A DNA stretch of 64,000 bases from Paenibacillus lautus NBRC 15380. GTDB taxonomy: Bacteria; Bacillota; Bacilli; Paenibacillales; Paenibacillaceae. Every line of letters starts with the position of its first letter. Position 1 is the stretch's first letter. The stretch is from NCBI RefSeq assembly GCF_004000945.1, contig NZ_BIMF01000004.1:124001-188000 (forward strand). Direction: 5' to 3'. Of the stretch, positions 62,324 through 64,000 are shown piece after piece. Position numbers and translations under genes: made by a program. The notes under the pieces were generated by a model. The model did not search any database and had not been told where the DNA came from. It worked only from the letters and a program-made list of their open reading frames with translations.

Positions 62324-62851
62324 ATGAGATTGGCTGGAAAAAAAGTGATAGCACTTGTAGACGAAGAGTTCGAGGATCTGGAACTATGGTATCCCGTTTA
62401 CCGAGTCCGTGAGGAAGGGGCTGAAGTCCATCTTGCCGGATTGGAAAAAGGAAAAACTTACACGGGCAAATATGTCGTTCCCGCTCAAGCCGAGTATTCG
62501 TTTGAAGAGCTGAACAGCAAGGATTATGATGGAATTCTCGTTCCGGGAGGCTGGGCACCGGACAAGCTGCGCCGTTATGATAAAGTGCTGCAGCTGGTTA
62601 AAGAAATGAATGCGGACAAAAAGCCGATCGGGCAGATCTGCCACGCCGGCTGGGTGCTCATCTCTGCCAAAATCCTAGACGGCATCACGGTTACTTCCAC
62701 ACCGGGAATCCGGGACGATATGGAAAACGCTGGTGCAATCTGGAAGGATGAAGCGGTCGTGACCGACGGTCATATTATTTCCGCCCGCCGTCCACCGGAT
62801 CTTCCGCCGTACGGCAAAGCCTTTTGCGATGCATTGGCACAGCAAAGCTAG
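62324..62851 (+). CDS. DJ-1/PfpI family protein (YraA/YhbO-like)
   Basis: A 175-residue DJ-1/PfpI superfamily protein. The nucleophile elbow IGQICHAGWVL has the Cys, with an upstream Glu near residue 15-18 (VDEEFEDLELWYP). GILVPGGWAPDKLRRYD is the family signature. TSTPGIRDDMENAGAIW and SARRPPDLPPY complete it. Members act in protection from reactive aldehydes or as stress proteins; activity is not readable. AAAGGGG lies about 12 bases before ATG at 62324. An open frame continues upstream to 62198 but lacks a ribosome site. A strong terminator follows. Confidence 0.9.
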   Translation: MRLAGKKVIALVDEEFEDLELWYPVYRVREEGAEVHLAGLEKGKTYTGKYVVPAQAEYSFEELNSKDYDGILVPGGWAPDKLRRYDKVLQLVKEMNADKKPIGQICHAGWVLISAKILDGITVTSTPGIRDDMENAGAIWKDEAVVTDGHIISARRPPDLPPYGKAFCDALAQQS

Positions 62852-62867
62852 TAGCTCCCCCTGCACC

Positions 62868-62930
62868 ACAAAAAAACAGCCGCTTATTTCACCAAGAAGA
62901 GCTCTGGTGAGATAGGCAGCTGTTTTTTTG
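62868..62930 (+). terminator. rho-independent terminator of the DJ-1-like gene
   Basis: CACAAAAAAACAGC and GCTGTTTTTTTGTG with an inner TCACCA/TGGTGA stem. A and T tracts on both sides make it usable in both directions. Confidence 0.88.
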
Positions 62931-63005
62931 TGAATATAGCTTGTCCACTCAAAAAAGAAACATGAAAAATTAAAAACTGGAATGTGATCCGTTTCTTGAA
63001 GCTTT

Positions 63006-64000
63006 TTAAGAGGCCGTGCTGTCCGTACCGTTAGTTCCGTTCAGATAACTGCTCCGTTCGGCAAAGGCGCTGAGACGCTCTTCGACAGCGGAGCTGGTAC
63101 GCAATTTGAAGCAAGCCGCTGCCTCCCCCTTCGCTTCTGCCGCATTGGTATTCAAGATGCGATGCTTCACGCGAAGCAAGGATTGCGGAGACATGCTTAG
63201 ATCCTTAACGCCAAGCTCCAGCCATATCGGAATCGCCCGCTCGTCCCCTGCCATTTCTCCACACACGCTGACCGGTATGCCTGCCTCATGCGCAGCCTCC
63301 ACCGTCGTCCGAAGCATGCGCAAGACTGCAGGATGAAACGGATGGTACATGTGCGCGATCTGCTCGTTCATCCTATCCACCGCCAGCACATACTGAACCA
63401 GATCATTCGTTCCGATGCTGAAGAAATCGGCTTCCTCTGCCAACAAATCCGAGATGGTGACTGCTGCCGGCACCTCAATCATGATGCCGACCTTAATGTT
63501 CGGATCGTATGCAATGCCGCGTTGGTCCAAATCGGCCATCGCACGCCGCAGCACGGCATTAGCCTGTTTGACTTCATCTACCGAGGATATCATCGGATAC
63601 ATGATTTTGACGTTACCAAAAGCGCTGGCCCTCAGAATAGCGGACAGCTGGGTCTGGAACGGCTCTGTTCGATCCAGACTGATACGGATGGCGCGATATC
63701 CCAGGAAGGGGTTCTCTTCTTCCGGCAGCCCGAAATAATCCAGCTGCTTATCGCCGCCAATGTCCAGCGTACGGATCACGACCGAGGCCTGACCTGCGTT
63801 CTCGGCAACCAGTTTATACACTTCAAACTGCTCTTCTTCCGAAGGAAAGTTGTGGCGGTCCATGTATAAGAATTCCGTCCGGAACAATCCGACTCCCTGC
63901 GCGCCGTTCTTCAGCGCAATCTCCATTTCTTTCACGGAGTTCATATTCGCGGCCAGATTAAAATAGGTTCCATCCTTCGTAACCGCATCAACCGTTGCCA
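63006..64000 (-). CDS. ptsI: PTS Enzyme I (PtsI), C-terminal part, truncated by window edge
   Basis: About 331 codons of the phosphoenolpyruvate-protein phosphotransferase that starts the sugar PTS. The frame runs unbroken to the edge; the reading at the edge (ATVDAVTKDG then LAANMNSVKEM) is normal internal Enzyme I sequence, so the ATG at 63944 is not the start. PEP-binding motifs are GLFRTEFLYMDR, IRTLDIGGDKQLDY, IMIEVPAAV, FFSIGTNDLVQY and SVCGEMAGD (catalytic Cys). The phospho-His domain lies outside. The tail ends with repeated NGTNGTDST. ptsH presumably lies beyond the edge. Confidence 0.96.
   Translation of the reverse strand, partial: ATVDAVTKDGTYFNLAANMNSVKEMEIALKNGAQGVGLFRTEFLYMDRHNFPSEEEQFEVYKLVAENAGQASVVIRTLDIGGDKQLDYFGLPEEENPFLGYRAIRISLDRTEPFQTQLSAILRASAFGNVKIMYPMISSVDEVKQANAVLRRAMADLDQRGIAYDPNIKVGIMIEVPAAVTISDLLAEEADFFSIGTNDLVQYVLAVDRMNEQIAHMYHPFHPAVLRMLRTTVEAAHEAGIPVSVCGEMAGDERAIPIWLELGVKDLSMSPQSLLRVKHRILNTNAAEAKGEAAACFKLRTSSAVEERLSAFAERSSYLNGTNGTDSTAS

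Overview
The window reads as chromosome of a spore-forming, low-to-middle GC Firmicute, most likely Paenibacillus. This rests on gene content and order: spoVM and a spoVIF-like gene, T-box control of tyrS, a CcpA system with a cre site, AcuA/AcsA, bacilliredoxin YtxJ, the RemA/YlbF/YlbG regulators, the NFACT protein RqcH, and many GTG/TTG starts preceded by strong AGGAGG-type ribosome sites. No rRNA, tRNA, CRISPR array, prophage or transposase gene was seen. The window is almost entirely core genome, and the unusual material sits mostly between genes.

Left part (about 1-34 kb). After a truncated membrane-protein start, a glycolipid-binding-like gene, a purine permease and an SRAP (YedK/HMCES) gene, there is a long minus-strand block matching the B. 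subtilis ylo region: recG, fakA, rpmB (plus strand), spoVM, rpe, rsgA, prkC, prpC, rlmN, rsmB, fmt, def, priA, coaBC, rpoZ, gmk, remA, yicC, yloB, and divergent rqcH. It carries translation, tRNA and rRNA modification, replication restart, coenzyme A synthesis and Ser/Thr phosphosignalling, with several ATGA/GTGA stop-start overlaps. Compared with B. subtilis as I recall it, thiN, yloU and sdaA are absent here, and degV, yitJ and dapF are inserted. A PHP phosphoesterase and a LysR regulator follow.

Middle part (about 34-48 kb). This holds ylbG and a ricF-like gene, a two-gene operon of an XPB-type helicase and a helicase-associated-domain protein, an M20 amidohydrolase, a Nudix enzyme, a YugN-like gene, ftsW, an Asp23 protein (probably the displaced yloU), a Ca2+/H+ antiporter, ylaN, an HPr-like protein without the phosphorylatable histidine, an M29 aminopeptidase and a lipoprotein.

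Right part (about 48-64 kb). The order dgcP, rpsD, tyrS, PBP1A, acsA, acuA, mtnN, ccpA, ytxJ resembles the B. subtilis ytrP-rpsD-tyrS-acsA-acuA-ccpA-ytxJ region with two insertions. Then come a zinc-ribbon hypothetical, a DJ-1/PfpI protein, and the C-terminal part of ptsI running off the edge.

The most unusual items are: a dispersed family of imperfect palindromic intergenic repeats (near 6.9, 9.5, 51.3 and 56.3 kb); a 69-bp diverged, stop-containing copy of an internal rqcH segment just past the rqcH terminator; the XPB/helicase-associated pair; the His-less HPr; and a branched inverted repeat at 34957-35075. Start codons were re-chosen from ribosome-binding sites wherever a longer open frame swallowed the site.
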